Shown: piece by piece, positions 52,392 to 61,691 of the stretch
Position numbering within the stretch: position 1 is the first letter of the stretch
Layout of the letters: the number at the start of each line of letters is the position of its first letter
Made by a program: the position numbers and the translations under genes
Origin: Acidobacterium sp. S8
Lineage (GTDB): Bacteria > Acidobacteriota > Terriglobia > Terriglobales > Acidobacteriaceae
Length of the DNA: 64,000 bases
Reading direction: 5' to 3'
Assembly: GCF_009765985.1 (NCBI RefSeq)
Contig: NZ_LMUM01000037.1
Span: 70,113-134,112 of the forward strand
The notes under the pieces: generated by a model
Told to the model about the DNA's origin: nothing
Databases searched by the model: none
Seen by the model: the letters and a program-made list of their open reading frames with translations, nothing else

Positions 52392-55300
52392 ATGCCGTTT
52401 TGCGCTTTCTGTAGAAAAGCGTTTTTGCTTAGTGTGGCCTTTACCAGCCTATATGCGTCAGCACAGATTGATCAGACTTACGCGCGCGATCCGAAGCAGG
52501 CAGTCGATCAGGATTACACGCAGCGCATTGCAAAATACACAACGCTGCCAGAGCTGAATTCGCACCTTACGGACTACCTGCCGGCATCATCGACGGTGCC
52601 GACGCCGGCAAAGGCTCTAGGCGATGTCTCTGGTGCTCCCGATATGCTTCCTTACGCGGAAGATGTTTACGCCTATTTCCGCATGCTGGAAAAAGCGAGT
52701 CCGCGGGTCAAGGTCTTTACGATCGGCCACACGGAAGAAGGCCGCGAGATGATCGCGGTTGCTGTTGCCGACGAATCGCTGCTGAAGAACTACAAAGAAA
52801 ATGATGCGCGGCTGGCGAAGCTCGCCGACCCGCGCACCATCCATATGAACGACGCGACCGCCGCCGAGCTGGTCAAGCAGTCCGTGCCTGTTTACTACAT
52901 CACAGGCACGATTCATTCGCCGGAAACCGGAGCGCCGACCGCTCTGATGGAGCTGGCATATCGTCTGACTGTTGATAACTCGCCTTACATTCAGTACATC
53001 CGTACGCACATGATTACGCTGATTACTCCGGTCGTCGAAGTGGACGGGCGCGATCGTATGGTCGATATCTACAAGTGGCACAAGGCGCATCCGAATGAGA
53101 ACTATCCGCGGCTCATGTACTGGGGGCACTATGTTGCGCATGACAACAACCGCGATGCCATGACGCTGACGCTCGACCTTTCACGCAACGTGCTGAACAC
53201 GTATGTCGGATGGCACGCGCAAGTGCTGCACGATCTGCATGAGTCGGTTCCGTTTCTCTATGACAACACCGTTGGAGACGAGCCGTACAACGCGTGGCTC
53301 GATCCCATACTGACAAACGAATGGCAGATGATTGGCTGGAACAACGTGCAGGAGATGACAAAGTTCGGCATGCCGGGCGTCTTCACCCACGGCGACTTCG
53401 ACACCTGGAGCCCTGGCTATCTGATGTTTATGGCGGCGATGCACAACGGCATCAGCCGTCTTTACGAAACCTTCGGCAACGGGGGTGCGGATACTGTCGA
53501 ACGCATCCTTCAGCCCGGCGAATACTCGCGCACCTGGTTCCGCCAGAATCCGCCGTATCCGAAGATCAAGTGGTCACAGCGCGATAACAATAACTATGAG
53601 CAGACTGCGCTGCTGGTCTCGCTCAGCTATTTTGCGCAAAACTCGCAGACCTTTCTCAATAATTTCTATCTCAAGAGCAAGCGCTCCATCCTCAAGCCGA
53701 CTGATTCCGGACCAGCCGCTTATGTGCTTCCCGCCAACGACGATTCTGCAGACCGGCAGCGCATGCTGCTCGACGTTCTTCGCGGACAGCATGTGGAAAT
53801 CAGCAGGACGACGGAAGCTGTGACAGTCGCGGTTCCGGCTAAGCCCAAGCGCGAAAAGAAGGACGACGCTGACGACAAGGAAGCGAAACCAAAGTCCGAG
53901 CAAGCGAAGACGGAGCAACGTAGCTTCCCAGCAGGCAGCTATGTGATCCGTATGGATCAGCCCTATTCGCGCATCGCCGATGCGTTGCTTGATCGCCAGT
54001 ACTGGGCACCGAATGATCCGCAGAAGACTCCATATGACGACACTGGCTGGTCGCTGCCTGCGCTCTTTAATGTGGAGGCCGTGCGTGTCATCGAGCCCGC
54101 GATTTTGAAGGCAAAAATGGAAAGCGTTCCGGATGGAGTAGGTTTCGGGGGATGGGGAGGCAATTGTTCTATCGATCTGGTTCTCAATCATGCCGATCCG
54201 AGTCTCATCACGTTTCGGTATCTGCTGAAGAATGCAACTGTGTCAGTTGCAGATTCTCCGTTCACGGCGAATAACCAGCAGTTCCCAGCCGGTTCCCTGA
54301 TTATCAAGGAGAGTTCGCGGGAGGAGGCAATGATGGCATTCGGAAAAACGCTACTGCCAATGGTCGGGGTATGTACTCCTCCATCGGTTGCTATGCACTC
54401 TGCTGCGGCGCCGCGCATTGCCATGATGCACACATGGCTCAGTACGCAGGGTGAAGGCTGGTGGCGTCAGGCGCTCGATAAACAGGGCGTTCCCTACGAC
54501 TACATCAGCACACAGACGGTGAGCAGTGAAGATGATCTGCGTTCAAAATATGACGTCATCCTCTTCGCACCGGTAGGTTACTCGCGCACACAGCAGATCA
54601 TCGAAGGGATGCCAATGTGGGGCAACGCGCTTCCGTGGAAGAAGACGGAGCTCACGCCGAACCTTGGCCGTATCGATTCGACAGATGACATGCGCCCCGG
54701 GCTCGGTTATAGCGGCGTCGACCACCTGCGTCACTTCGTAGAGCAGGGCGGCCTACTCGTCACTTCGCAGGATACGGCACAGTTCGCCATCGACACTGGC
54801 CTCGCGCCCGGTGTTTCTGTCGTCACGCACGGCGATCTAAAAGTCGTCGGCTCATTGCTGGGAACCGCGGTCGTCGATTCCAAATCGCCGCTGCTCTACG
54901 GCTACAGCAAGCCACTTACTGTCTATAGCGAAGATGGCCTTTCGCTGAACGTGAGCAATACAGTTGGAGGCACGCGTGGGCCGCGCTTCGGCGCCGAAGA
55001 TCAGCGCCCAACCGGACGCGGCGGACCAGACGACCCCGATATTCCGCAGGGCCGTCCTTTTGTTGCTGCCGACGAGCGGCCACGTCCGAAGCCGTGGGAG
55101 CCGATGCCGCTGAACGAAGAGCAGATGCGCAACAACCCTAATGTCATTCCGGCAGAGTTGCGGCCTCAGGTCGTATTGCGCTACGCAGACAAAGATTCGC
55201 TGCTGGTCTCGGGCTTGCTCGACCATGGCGATCTGCTCGCGCAGCATGCAGCGGTGGTTGCCGCGCATCTGGGCAAGGGAACGGTTTTGCTCTTCGCCAA

Positions 55301-55418
55301 TAATCCTTTGTATCGAGGTGAGACCATCGGCAGCTATTCGCTCGTCTTCAATGCCATTCTTAACTTCGATCATCTGAGCCAGACCGCACCTCCGGCTCAG
55401 AGCAGCGCAGGCCAGTAG
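52392..55418 (+). CDS. Large exported M14-type zinc carboxypeptidase
   Basis: A 1008-residue exported protein (signal peptide before SAQIDQ). Residues about 80-360 form an M14 carboxypeptidase-like domain: GTIHSPETG supplies the His-x-x-Glu zinc ligands and VLHDLHES, some 80 residues later, the third. The remainder is a long tail with a glutamine-amidotransferase-like or receptor-like sandwich (GYSGVDHLRHFVEQGGLLVTSQ). A Lys/Asp/Glu-rich low-complexity insert lies near residues 475-505. It probably trims peptides outside the cell. Substrate preference is unknown. Confidence 0.85.
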   Translation: MPFCAFCRKAFLLSVAFTSLYASAQIDQTYARDPKQAVDQDYTQRIAKYTTLPELNSHLTDYLPASSTVPTPAKALGDVSGAPDMLPYAEDVYAYFRMLEKASPRVKVFTIGHTEEGREMIAVAVADESLLKNYKENDARLAKLADPRTIHMNDATAAELVKQSVPVYYITGTIHSPETGAPTALMELAYRLTVDNSPYIQYIRTHMITLITPVVEVDGRDRMVDIYKWHKAHPNENYPRLMYWGHYVAHDNNRDAMTLTLDLSRNVLNTYVGWHAQVLHDLHESVPFLYDNTVGDEPYNAWLDPILTNEWQMIGWNNVQEMTKFGMPGVFTHGDFDTWSPGYLMFMAAMHNGISRLYETFGNGGADTVERILQPGEYSRTWFRQNPPYPKIKWSQRDNNNYEQTALLVSLSYFAQNSQTFLNNFYLKSKRSILKPTDSGPAAYVLPANDDSADRQRMLLDVLRGQHVEISRTTEAVTVAVPAKPKREKKDDADDKEAKPKSEQAKTEQRSFPAGSYVIRMDQPYSRIADALLDRQYWAPNDPQKTPYDDTGWSLPALFNVEAVRVIEPAILKAKMESVPDGVGFGGWGGNCSIDLVLNHADPSLITFRYLLKNATVSVADSPFTANNQQFPAGSLIIKESSREEAMMAFGKTLLPMVGVCTPPSVAMHSAAAPRIAMMHTWLSTQGEGWWRQALDKQGVPYDYISTQTVSSEDDLRSKYDVILFAPVGYSRTQQIIEGMPMWGNALPWKKTELTPNLGRIDSTDDMRPGLGYSGVDHLRHFVEQGGLLVTSQDTAQFAIDTGLAPGVSVVTHGDLKVVGSLLGTAVVDSKSPLLYGYSKPLTVYSEDGLSLNVSNTVGGTRGPRFGAEDQRPTGRGGPDDPDIPQGRPFVAADERPRPKPWEPMPLNEEQMRNNPNVIPAELRPQVVLRYADKDSLLVSGLLDHGDLLAQHAAVVAAHLGKGTVLLFANNPLYRGETIGSYSLVFNAILNFDHLSQTAPPAQSSAGQ

Positions 55419-55431
55419 TCATTACGAGGCG

Positions 55432-55471
55432 CTTAGGCGGGAGGAAATTTCTTCTGATACTCTCGCCTAAG
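55432..55471. repeat. 12-bp inverted repeat immediately before priA
   Basis: CTTAGGCGGGAG (55432-55443) pairs with CTCTCGCCTAAG (55460-55471), with one G-U pair, around a 16-base loop. The stem ends four bases before the priA ATG and starts 13 after the peptidase stop. It could be a terminator, an operator or an mRNA structure limiting priA translation; no ribosome site is visible outside it. Confidence 0.55.
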
Positions 55472-55475
55472 AACC

Positions 55476-57938
55476 ATGCCCGCTTTTTGTGATGTAGCCC
55501 TGCCTGTTCCGCTCGACCGCGCCTTTACCTATGCGCTGAATGGCGAAGTTCCAGGCGTGGGCTGCCGCGTGCTGGTTCCGTTTCGCAATGAAAAACTGGC
55601 CGGGGTCGTGATACGCGTACATGATGACCCGCCGCCGGTAGAAGCGAAACCGCTCCTCGCCATTCTCGATCCTGATCCGATCATTTCCGGCACCCTGCTT
55701 GAACTGGCGCAGTGGATCGCGCAATACTACATCGCTCCCTTGGGCGAGGTTCTGCGCACCATGCTCCCGCTGACGGCCGAAGTGCGGCGCGTCGTGCTCT
55801 ACCGCATTGCTGATGCAGGCCGCCAGGCCTTGTATGAGGGCGCGGAAAAGGGATCGTCGCGCCGCTCAAAACTTTCGCCCGAAGAGCAGAACATCGAATA
55901 TGCCGTTCTCAACTATCTGGAGAATGGTGAAGCAGCACGCGCTTCACCTCTGCGGTCTGCGACGGGAGCGAGTCTGCAACTGCTGCAGGGCATGCTGCGC
56001 AAGCGCTGGATCACGCGCGAGACGGCAGCCGATGCCCGCGATGCGCGAAGGACCGTCCGCTATGCCGTGATTGTCGCCGACACCCGGCTGCCGAAATTGA
56101 ATGAAAACCAGCAGATCATTCTGGCTGAGCTGGCGGGTGCGGGGGGCGAGCTTCCAGTTGTGGAGCTGCGCAAGCTGACAGTGCCGCAATCGACGCTGGC
56201 CACACTGGTGAAGCGAGAGCTCGTGCGCATCGAAGAGCGCGCGGCGGATTTTCATCTGACTGGCCTCGGCATCAAACGCCCTGAATATGAATTGAACTTC
56301 CAGCAACGGGCAGCATTTGATGCGATCACAGCAGCGGCAGACTCCGGCGAATTTCGTCCACACCTGTTGCACGGTGTGACAGGCTCTGGCAAGACCGCCG
56401 TGTACCTCGCTGTCATGCGGCATGCGCTCGATCGGGGCAAGTCGGCAATTTTACTTGTTCCCGAGATAGGTCTCACCCCGGCGATGGCCGCACAACTGCA
56501 TCATGCTTTTGCCTCTGACGTAGCGCTTTTACATTCGGCGCTCACGCCCGAAGAGCGCGCCGAGCAGTGGCACCGTATCCGCAGGGGGGATGCGCGCATT
56601 GTTGTCGGCACTCGCTCGGCGATCTTTGCTCCGGTTCAGAATCTCGGATTGATTGTTGTCGATGAAGAGCACGACTCCAGCTACAAGCAGGAAGAGATGC
56701 CGCGTTACCACGCCCGCGATGTGGCTGTGATGCGCGCAAAATTCTCATCTGCAACCATCGTGCTCGGGTCGGCAACGCCGTCTCTTGAATCGTGGCAGAA
56801 CGCCGAGCGTGGCCGGTACGCGAAGATCGAGATGCACGAGCGCGTGAATCAGCGACCGCTGCCGCTGGTCGAGCTGATCGACATGCGCCGCGAATTTCAG
56901 GAGACAGGGCAGGAGCAGCTTTTTTCTCGTTCGCTGATAGAAGAAACAAAGGCTACGATCGAGCGCGGCGAGCAGGCGATCATCCTGCTTAATCGTCGGG
57001 GCTATTCGTTCGTGGTGATGTGCCGTGCCTGCGGGGAAAAGCTGGAATGCGAAAACTGCGCCATCTCGCTGACCTACCATAAAGCTCTGACTAGTGACGA
57101 CGCCCGCGCACACGTGGGCCAGCGCCTGGAATGTCACTATTGCGGTTACAAAAGAACGGTGCCCAAGCTCTGTCCGAAATGCGAAAGCGAGCATCTCTAT
57201 TTTCTCGGCGCGGGCTCACAGCAGGGCGAAGAGCGGTTGCAGGAGATATTTCCCGGAGCGCGAATTGGCCGCATGGACCGCGACACGGTACGCGGGCGCC
57301 ACGATCTCGAACGGCTGCTGACCCGACTCCATTCGGGTGAGATCAACCTGCTGGTCGGCACCCAGATGATCGCCAAGGGGCATGATATTCACGGCGTCAC
57401 GCTGGTTGGGGTCGTCGGTTGCGATCATGCACTGGGTATGCCGGATTTCCGCGCTTCAGAGCGCGTCTTTCAATTGATGACGCAGGTTTCAGGACGAGCC
57501 GGGCGCGGGGAATTGCCTGGAAAAGTGATCGTGCAGACCTACCATCCGGATCATTATGCAATTGAGTGCGCGGCGAAGCATGATTTCCACGCATTTGTTG
57601 AGAGGGAATTGAAATACCGTCGGTGGATGCACTATCCGCCATTTCAGGTATTGGCGAATGTATTGATTCAGAGCCAGCATCTGGAAGAGGCCGCCGGATG
57701 GGCCGCTACCCTGGGACGCTGGTTCCAGCAAACTCAACTCACTGGTGTACGCGTGCTCGGCCCCGCAACCGCGCCGATCGCACGCATCAAGCGCATCTAT
57801 CGATTTCATCTGGTCATGAAAGCGGAAAAACGCCAGCTCCTGGCGAAAACACTTCGTGCCATGCTCGCGCACGCAGACGCTGCCGGAATTCCACGACGCA
57901 ATCTAATCGTGGATGTGGACGCCGTAAGCCTGATGTGA
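55476..57938 (+). CDS. priA: Primosomal replication-restart helicase PriA
   Basis: An 820-residue 3'-5' DNA helicase that reloads the replisome at stalled forks. The N-terminal 3'-DNA-binding domain starts VALPVPLDRAFTY; the helicase core has Walker A GVTGSGKT and the DEEH box in VVDEEHDSSYKQ; the zinc-binding insert has CRACGEKLECENC and CHYCG...CPKCES; helicase motif VI is near VSGRAGRG. The length and order are standard. It is read alone after the M14 peptidase gene, with a strong hairpin just before the ATG. Confidence 0.96.
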   Translation: MPAFCDVALPVPLDRAFTYALNGEVPGVGCRVLVPFRNEKLAGVVIRVHDDPPPVEAKPLLAILDPDPIISGTLLELAQWIAQYYIAPLGEVLRTMLPLTAEVRRVVLYRIADAGRQALYEGAEKGSSRRSKLSPEEQNIEYAVLNYLENGEAARASPLRSATGASLQLLQGMLRKRWITRETAADARDARRTVRYAVIVADTRLPKLNENQQIILAELAGAGGELPVVELRKLTVPQSTLATLVKRELVRIEERAADFHLTGLGIKRPEYELNFQQRAAFDAITAAADSGEFRPHLLHGVTGSGKTAVYLAVMRHALDRGKSAILLVPEIGLTPAMAAQLHHAFASDVALLHSALTPEERAEQWHRIRRGDARIVVGTRSAIFAPVQNLGLIVVDEEHDSSYKQEEMPRYHARDVAVMRAKFSSATIVLGSATPSLESWQNAERGRYAKIEMHERVNQRPLPLVELIDMRREFQETGQEQLFSRSLIEETKATIERGEQAIILLNRRGYSFVVMCRACGEKLECENCAISLTYHKALTSDDARAHVGQRLECHYCGYKRTVPKLCPKCESEHLYFLGAGSQQGEERLQEIFPGARIGRMDRDTVRGRHDLERLLTRLHSGEINLLVGTQMIAKGHDIHGVTLVGVVGCDHALGMPDFRASERVFQLMTQVSGRAGRGELPGKVIVQTYHPDHYAIECAAKHDFHAFVERELKYRRWMHYPPFQVLANVLIQSQHLEEAAGWAATLGRWFQQTQLTGVRVLGPATAPIARIKRIYRFHLVMKAEKRQLLAKTLRAMLAHADAAGIPRRNLIVDVDAVSLM

Positions 57939-57951
57939 GCGACGAGCCAGT

Positions 57952-58224
57952 TTAGGAATCGAGCAGGTGCAGTTCTTTGCCGGGTTTGAACCGAACCGCC
58001 TTGCCCGGCGTGATATTAACCACCGCTCCGGTCCGCGGATTGCGTCCGATACCAGTCTTGCGGGGCCGCACATTGAAGACGCCAAAGCCTCGCAGCTCAA
58101 TGCGGTCACCACCAGCCAGCGCCTTCTTCAGGCTCTCAAACACCGTGTCTACAGCTGCTTCCGCCTTGTTGCGCGGCAGGCCGGTGCGTTCAATGACGTG
58201 ATGAATAATGTCCTGTTTTATCAA
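57952..58224 (-). CDS. HU-family nucleoid protein
   Basis: A 90-residue DNA-bending protein with MIKQDIIHHVIERTGLPRNK, DRIELRGFGVFNVRPRKTGIGRNPRTG (the DNA-intercalating arm) and VRFKPGKELH at the end. HU (or IHF-like) dimers compact and bend DNA in replication, repair and transcription. It converges on priA with 13 bases between stops and is divergent from dcd. HU and IHF subunits cannot be told apart securely from sequence alone. Confidence 0.93.
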   Translation of the reverse strand: MIKQDIIHHVIERTGLPRNKAEAAVDTVFESLKKALAGGDRIELRGFGVFNVRPRKTGIGRNPRTGAVVNITPGKAVRFKPGKELHLLDS

Positions 58225-58400
58225 CGTCTTCCCTCTCTTTTACAAGGCTTTTTCTACACATGTTTCCGGCTAGCAAGGATAGTAGAAATGTTTCCGCCCA
58301 TTGTCAACGTCCCAGATGTCACATAAGATGCAGATTTTGAGCGGATTATTCTACTTTTTACAGTTTCGCGATACCCTTTTAGACAAGATTAAGGAGTTGC

Positions 58401-58955
58401 ATGGCAATCAAGAGCGACCGTTGGATCAGAGAACAAGCCACAAAGAATCAAATGATTCACCCCTTCAGTGAAAAGCAAGTAAAAGAAGGGGTTATCTCCT
58501 ATGGGCTTTCATCCTATGGATACGATTTGCGTGTTTCCGATGAATTTAAAATTTTTACCAACGTAAATAGCGCTATCATAGACCCGAAGAATTTCGACGA
58601 ACGGTCGTTTGTTACAGTTCAGGCCGAGTCGGTGATCGTCCCCCCAAACTCATTTGCCTTGGCACGTTCTGTCGAATATTTCAAGATCCCACGGGATGTA
58701 CTCACGATTTGCGTCGGAAAATCGACCTATGCTCGGTGCGGAATCATAGTGAATGTGACGCCGTTTGAGCCAGAGTGGGAGGGATACGTGACATTGGAGA
58801 TCTCCAATACGACTCCTCTGCCTGCCCGGGTCTACGCAAATGAGGGCCTCTGCCAGATTTTGTTTTTCCAGTCGGACGAAGTGTGCGAAATCAGCTACGC
58901 GGATCGCCGTGGAAAGTATCAGAAACAGCAGGGAATTGTTCTGCCGAAGCTTTAG
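58401..58955 (+). CDS. dcd: dCTP deaminase
   Basis: A 184-residue cytoplasmic enzyme that converts dCTP to dUTP, feeding dTMP synthesis. It has the trimeric dUTPase-like core: [20 protein letters not shown] at the start, the nucleotide loop [24 protein letters not shown] and the catalytic Glu in VTLEISN. The family is firm. An AAGGAG ribosome site precedes the ATG. Its stop directly abuts the start of a LuxR-type regulator, which is unusual company for dcd. Confidence 0.95.
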   Translation: MAIKSDRWIREQATKNQMIHPFSEKQVKEGVISYGLSSYGYDLRVSDEFKIFTNVNSAIIDPKNFDERSFVTVQAESVIVPPNSFALARSVEYFKIPRDVLTICVGKSTYARCGIIVNVTPFEPEWEGYVTLEISNTTPLPARVYANEGLCQILFFQSDEVCEISYADRRGKYQKQQGIVLPKL

Positions 58956-59621
58956 ATGAATGACCAACGCCAATACGCGCAGACCCTGAAATTGGGCCTG
59001 CTGGCTGTCGAGCCGATCCGCCGTACCGGCCTGCGAAGCATCCTCGAGGAGGTTCCCGGGGTGCAGCTTACCGATACCGGCCTCGATGGTCTTCTGGCTG
59101 CCCACTCTCTGGATATCGCGGTTATCAGTCTTATGCTGACTGCGGAGATGCTGACTACCATCGAGCGCCTGCGCGCCGAAATGCCTGCCATTCGGATTAT
59201 TGTGATGAGCGAGGATGGGGATGACGAGAGCGTAATCGCAGCAATTTCTGCCGGCGCCAAGGGCTATCTCGAGGACAGCGCGACGCCGGAGGAAGTTATA
59301 CGTGCGATTGAAGTTGTGCACAGCGGATCCATCTGGGCTCCTCGGAGTGCCCTCTCCAAGTTGGTCGATCGTATGCTTGGCGGCGGCACATTCTCTACCC
59401 GTTCCGCGCCGCAATTTACCACTCGCGAGCTGGAAGTCCTGCAGCTGCTTGTGGCCGCCCGATCCAATCGGGAGATCGCTGAGGCGCTGGGTATTGAGGT
59501 CCGTACAGTCAAGTCCTATGTGGGACGGATGATGCGGAAGGTCGGCGTTGGAAACCGCATCGCGCTTTCCATTCACGCTGCCAAGCATGCGCTGGGGAGT
59601 GGTCCTGAGCGCGGGAGCTAG
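58956..59621 (+). CDS. NarL/LuxR-type regulator with degenerate receiver
   Basis: A 221-residue protein with a receiver-like N-terminus and a LuxR-type helix-turn-helix (FTTRELEVLQLLVAARSNREI, VRTVKSYVGRMMRKVGV) at the C-terminus. The receiver lacks the key acidic residues: where an active domain has DD near the start it has AVEPIRR, and the phosphoacceptor Asp is Ser58 (IAVISLML), while the Lys of GAKGYLED is kept. It is probably regulated without phosphorylation, perhaps by ligand or partner binding. It starts on the base after the dcd stop and should be cotranscribed. No kinase is adjacent. Confidence 0.85.
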   Translation: MNDQRQYAQTLKLGLLAVEPIRRTGLRSILEEVPGVQLTDTGLDGLLAAHSLDIAVISLMLTAEMLTTIERLRAEMPAIRIIVMSEDGDDESVIAAISAGAKGYLEDSATPEEVIRAIEVVHSGSIWAPRSALSKLVDRMLGGGTFSTRSAPQFTTRELEVLQLLVAARSNREIAEALGIEVRTVKSYVGRMMRKVGVGNRIALSIHAAKHALGSGPERGS

Positions 59622-59642
59622 AGGCAGATCGGGCGTCTGCCT
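59622..59642 (+). terminator. Hairpin after the regulator gene
   Basis: AGGCAGA (59622-59628) pairs with TCTGCCT (59636-59642) directly after the stop codon. The stem is short and followed by a mixed T/C run. Confidence 0.4.
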
Positions 59643-59967
59643 GTCGGTCTTACTTAGGTCCACCTACCTCGGTTATCTTGCGCGAATATCTTCAAAACTT
59701 TACAACTCAATTAGCAACAACGCAGATCTGGGGAACGGGGATGGTTTTGCGGGAAACTGCCAGCCACCCCCATTTTTTTGTTTGCGACACCTTCCCGCCT
59801 CCGATTCAACCCGCGCGACTAACTTCGCATCACAGTGTCAGGAAGAGCATAGCCGCGCTTTCATACAGTTGATGTGTCTCTTCTCAAAATGGTCGCGGCT
59901 TTGTAGCTGGAACATTCTGCAAAATCTTTAAAAGCAATGGACAATAAGAAGAAAGAGGAAAGAACGA
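59643..59967. other. 325-base gap before the SYLF-protein gene
   Basis: No gene is supported here. There is a CCCCCATTTTTTT run near 59764-59776, and the last 60 bases are A-rich, as expected around a promoter and ribosome site (AAAGAGGAAAG before the ATG). I see no tRNA or palindrome of note. Confidence 0.4.
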
Positions 59968-60654
59968 ATGAAGAAATTTATAGCGCTGTTGTGCATGGCA
60001 GGCATGGCATTCCCCGCACTTGCCGCCAGTGACAAAGCGACGCTCGATCAGCGTTTGGAAAATTCCCGGGTCATCATCGATGAGATTATGCAAACACCGG
60101 ATAAGGGTATTCCCGACGGCATCGTAAAACAGGCTACCTGCATTGCAGTTGTTCCCAGCCTCAAGAAAGGTGCCTTTATTGTTGGCGCAGAGTATGGCCA
60201 GGGTGTTGTTACCTGCCGTACAGGCCGCGGTTGGAGCGGTCCAGTATTCATCCGCATGGCGGGTGGGTCATTCGGCTTCCAGATTGGCGGTCAGGGAACG
60301 GATCTAGTTCTTGTAGCCGTGAATGACAAGGGTTTGCAAGACCTTCTGAAGAGCAAGTTCAAGATTGGTGGCGATGCCGCTGCTTCCGCTGGCCCGGTGG
60401 GCCGCAATGCTCAGGCTGCCACGGACATTACCTTGCACTCCGAACTCTTAACCTACTCGCGCAGCAAGGGTCTATTCGCTGGTATTGATCTGGATGGAAC
60501 CACTGTCAGCCAGAACTCGGAAGACACCACGGAACTGTATGGTGCTCCGCATACTTTCGCAGAGATTCTGAAGGGCAACGTTCTTCCTCCCGAGGATGCA
60601 CGCCCGTTCCTCCGCACCGTAGCAAAGTATTTCCACACCAGCCAAGACCAGTAA
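59968..60654 (+). CDS. Exported SYLF (Ysc84-like) lipid-binding protein
   Basis: A 228-residue protein with a signal peptide (KKFIALLCMAGMAFPALAAS) and the SYLF/Ysc84 domain: VKQATCIAVVPSLKKGAFIVGAEYG, then RGWSGPVFIRMAGGSFGFQIG and LLTYSRSKGLFAGIDLDGT. In eukaryotes such domains bind phosphoinositides; the exported bacterial members probably bind lipids in the periplasm or outer membrane. The start has an AAAGAGG ribosome site. It ends before a strong terminator, so it is monocistronic. Confidence 0.9.
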   Translation: MKKFIALLCMAGMAFPALAASDKATLDQRLENSRVIIDEIMQTPDKGIPDGIVKQATCIAVVPSLKKGAFIVGAEYGQGVVTCRTGRGWSGPVFIRMAGGSFGFQIGGQGTDLVLVAVNDKGLQDLLKSKFKIGGDAAASAGPVGRNAQAATDITLHSELLTYSRSKGLFAGIDLDGTTVSQNSEDTTELYGAPHTFAEILKGNVLPPEDARPFLRTVAKYFHTSQDQ

Positions 60655-60675
60655 TCATCCTTAAACTCATAATGT

Positions 60676-60705
60676 AAAAGGGGCCGCAGCGATGCGGCTC
60701 CTTTT
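60676..60705 (+). terminator. Rho-independent terminator after the SYLF gene
   Basis: AAAAGGGGCCGCA (60676-60688) pairs with TGCGGCTCCTTTT (60693-60705), with one G-U pair, around GCGA, and is followed by GTTTTTG. This is the best-formed terminator in the right part. Confidence 0.85.
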
Positions 60706-60785
60706 GTTTTTGGCTAATGGCACCGCCGAAGCCTCAAAAACGTCTCACCGCCCTGCCTGCGGTTACACTGAAATGAATTTCTTCC

Positions 60786-61685
60786 ATGCGAGAAAGTCTC
60801 GAGTTCGCCGTTGTCTGGGTATTGGTTGGCTTTATGCGCCTGTTGCCGCGTCCCGTTGCGCGGGCCTTCGGCGCATCCATAGGAGCGCTTGCATGGCAGG
60901 CGGTGCCACGCCTGCGCCAGGTTGGATTGAGAAACCTTGAGCTTGCTTTCCCGCAGTGGAGTTCCACGGAGCGGGAGCAGACATTGCGTCGTCTCTATCG
61001 CAACCTGGGCTGGCAGCTCGCAGAATTCTGCCAGATGCCGAAATATACTCCGGAGAATACGCGGCCATTCATATGCTACGAAGGTCTCGAGAATTATCTG
61101 GACGCCAGAAACAAGGGCAAAGGCGTTTTGATCGTCACCGGTCACCTGGGAGCGTGGGAGCTCTCCAGTTTCTACCATTCGCTGATGGGATATGCGATGA
61201 GCATGGTCATCCGACGCCTCGATAATCCCAGGGTGGACAAGATGGTGAACGACATTCGCTGCGCTCACGGAAACCGCGTGCTGCACAAGGATGATTTTGC
61301 CCGTGGCCTGCTGGGAGCCATGCGGCAAGGCGAGACCGTCGGCATCCTCATGGATACGAATATGACGCCGCCTCAGGGGGTCTTCGTGCCTTTCTTCGGC
61401 AAGCCTGCGTGTACCGCTTCCGGATTGGCGCGGGTCGCGCTCAAAACTGGAGCCGCTGTTTTGCCGGGCTTCATGCTGTGGGAAGAGGCAGAGAAGAAAT
61501 ACGTCCTGCACTTCGGTGAAGAGATTCCTTTCGAACGTACCGGCAACGACGAGGCCGACGCCGTGACCAACACGGCCAGGTGCACCGCAGCCATTGAAGA
61601 TTACGTCAGGCGGTATCCTGATCAGTGGCTTTGGGTACACCGGCGCTGGAAGACGCGCCCCGAGGGCGAGAATTCGGTGTATTGA
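60786..61685 (+). CDS. LpxL/HtrB-like lysophospholipid acyltransferase
   Basis: A 299-residue membrane-associated acyltransferase with an N-terminal helix (about residues 6-20). It has the catalytic His-x4-acid motif (His120 to Glu125 in GHLGAWE), then ILMDTNMTPPQGVFVPFFGKPA and the LWVHRRWKTRP ending of the late lipid A acyltransferase family. It probably adds a secondary acyl chain to lipid A or a related lipid. It is the first of a tight operon: lpxD starts six bases after its stop. Exact acceptor unknown. Confidence 0.9.
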   Translation: MRESLEFAVVWVLVGFMRLLPRPVARAFGASIGALAWQAVPRLRQVGLRNLELAFPQWSSTEREQTLRRLYRNLGWQLAEFCQMPKYTPENTRPFICYEGLENYLDARNKGKGVLIVTGHLGAWELSSFYHSLMGYAMSMVIRRLDNPRVDKMVNDIRCAHGNRVLHKDDFARGLLGAMRQGETVGILMDTNMTPPQGVFVPFFGKPACTASGLARVALKTGAAVLPGFMLWEEAEKKYVLHFGEEIPFERTGNDEADAVTNTARCTAAIEDYVRRYPDQWLWVHRRWKTRPEGENSVY

Positions 61686-61691
61686 GGTGAT

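Noticed and set aside
59908-59925. Sigma-54-like TGGAAC...TGCAA before the SYLF gene
   Set aside because: GG and GC are eight, not ten, bases apart.
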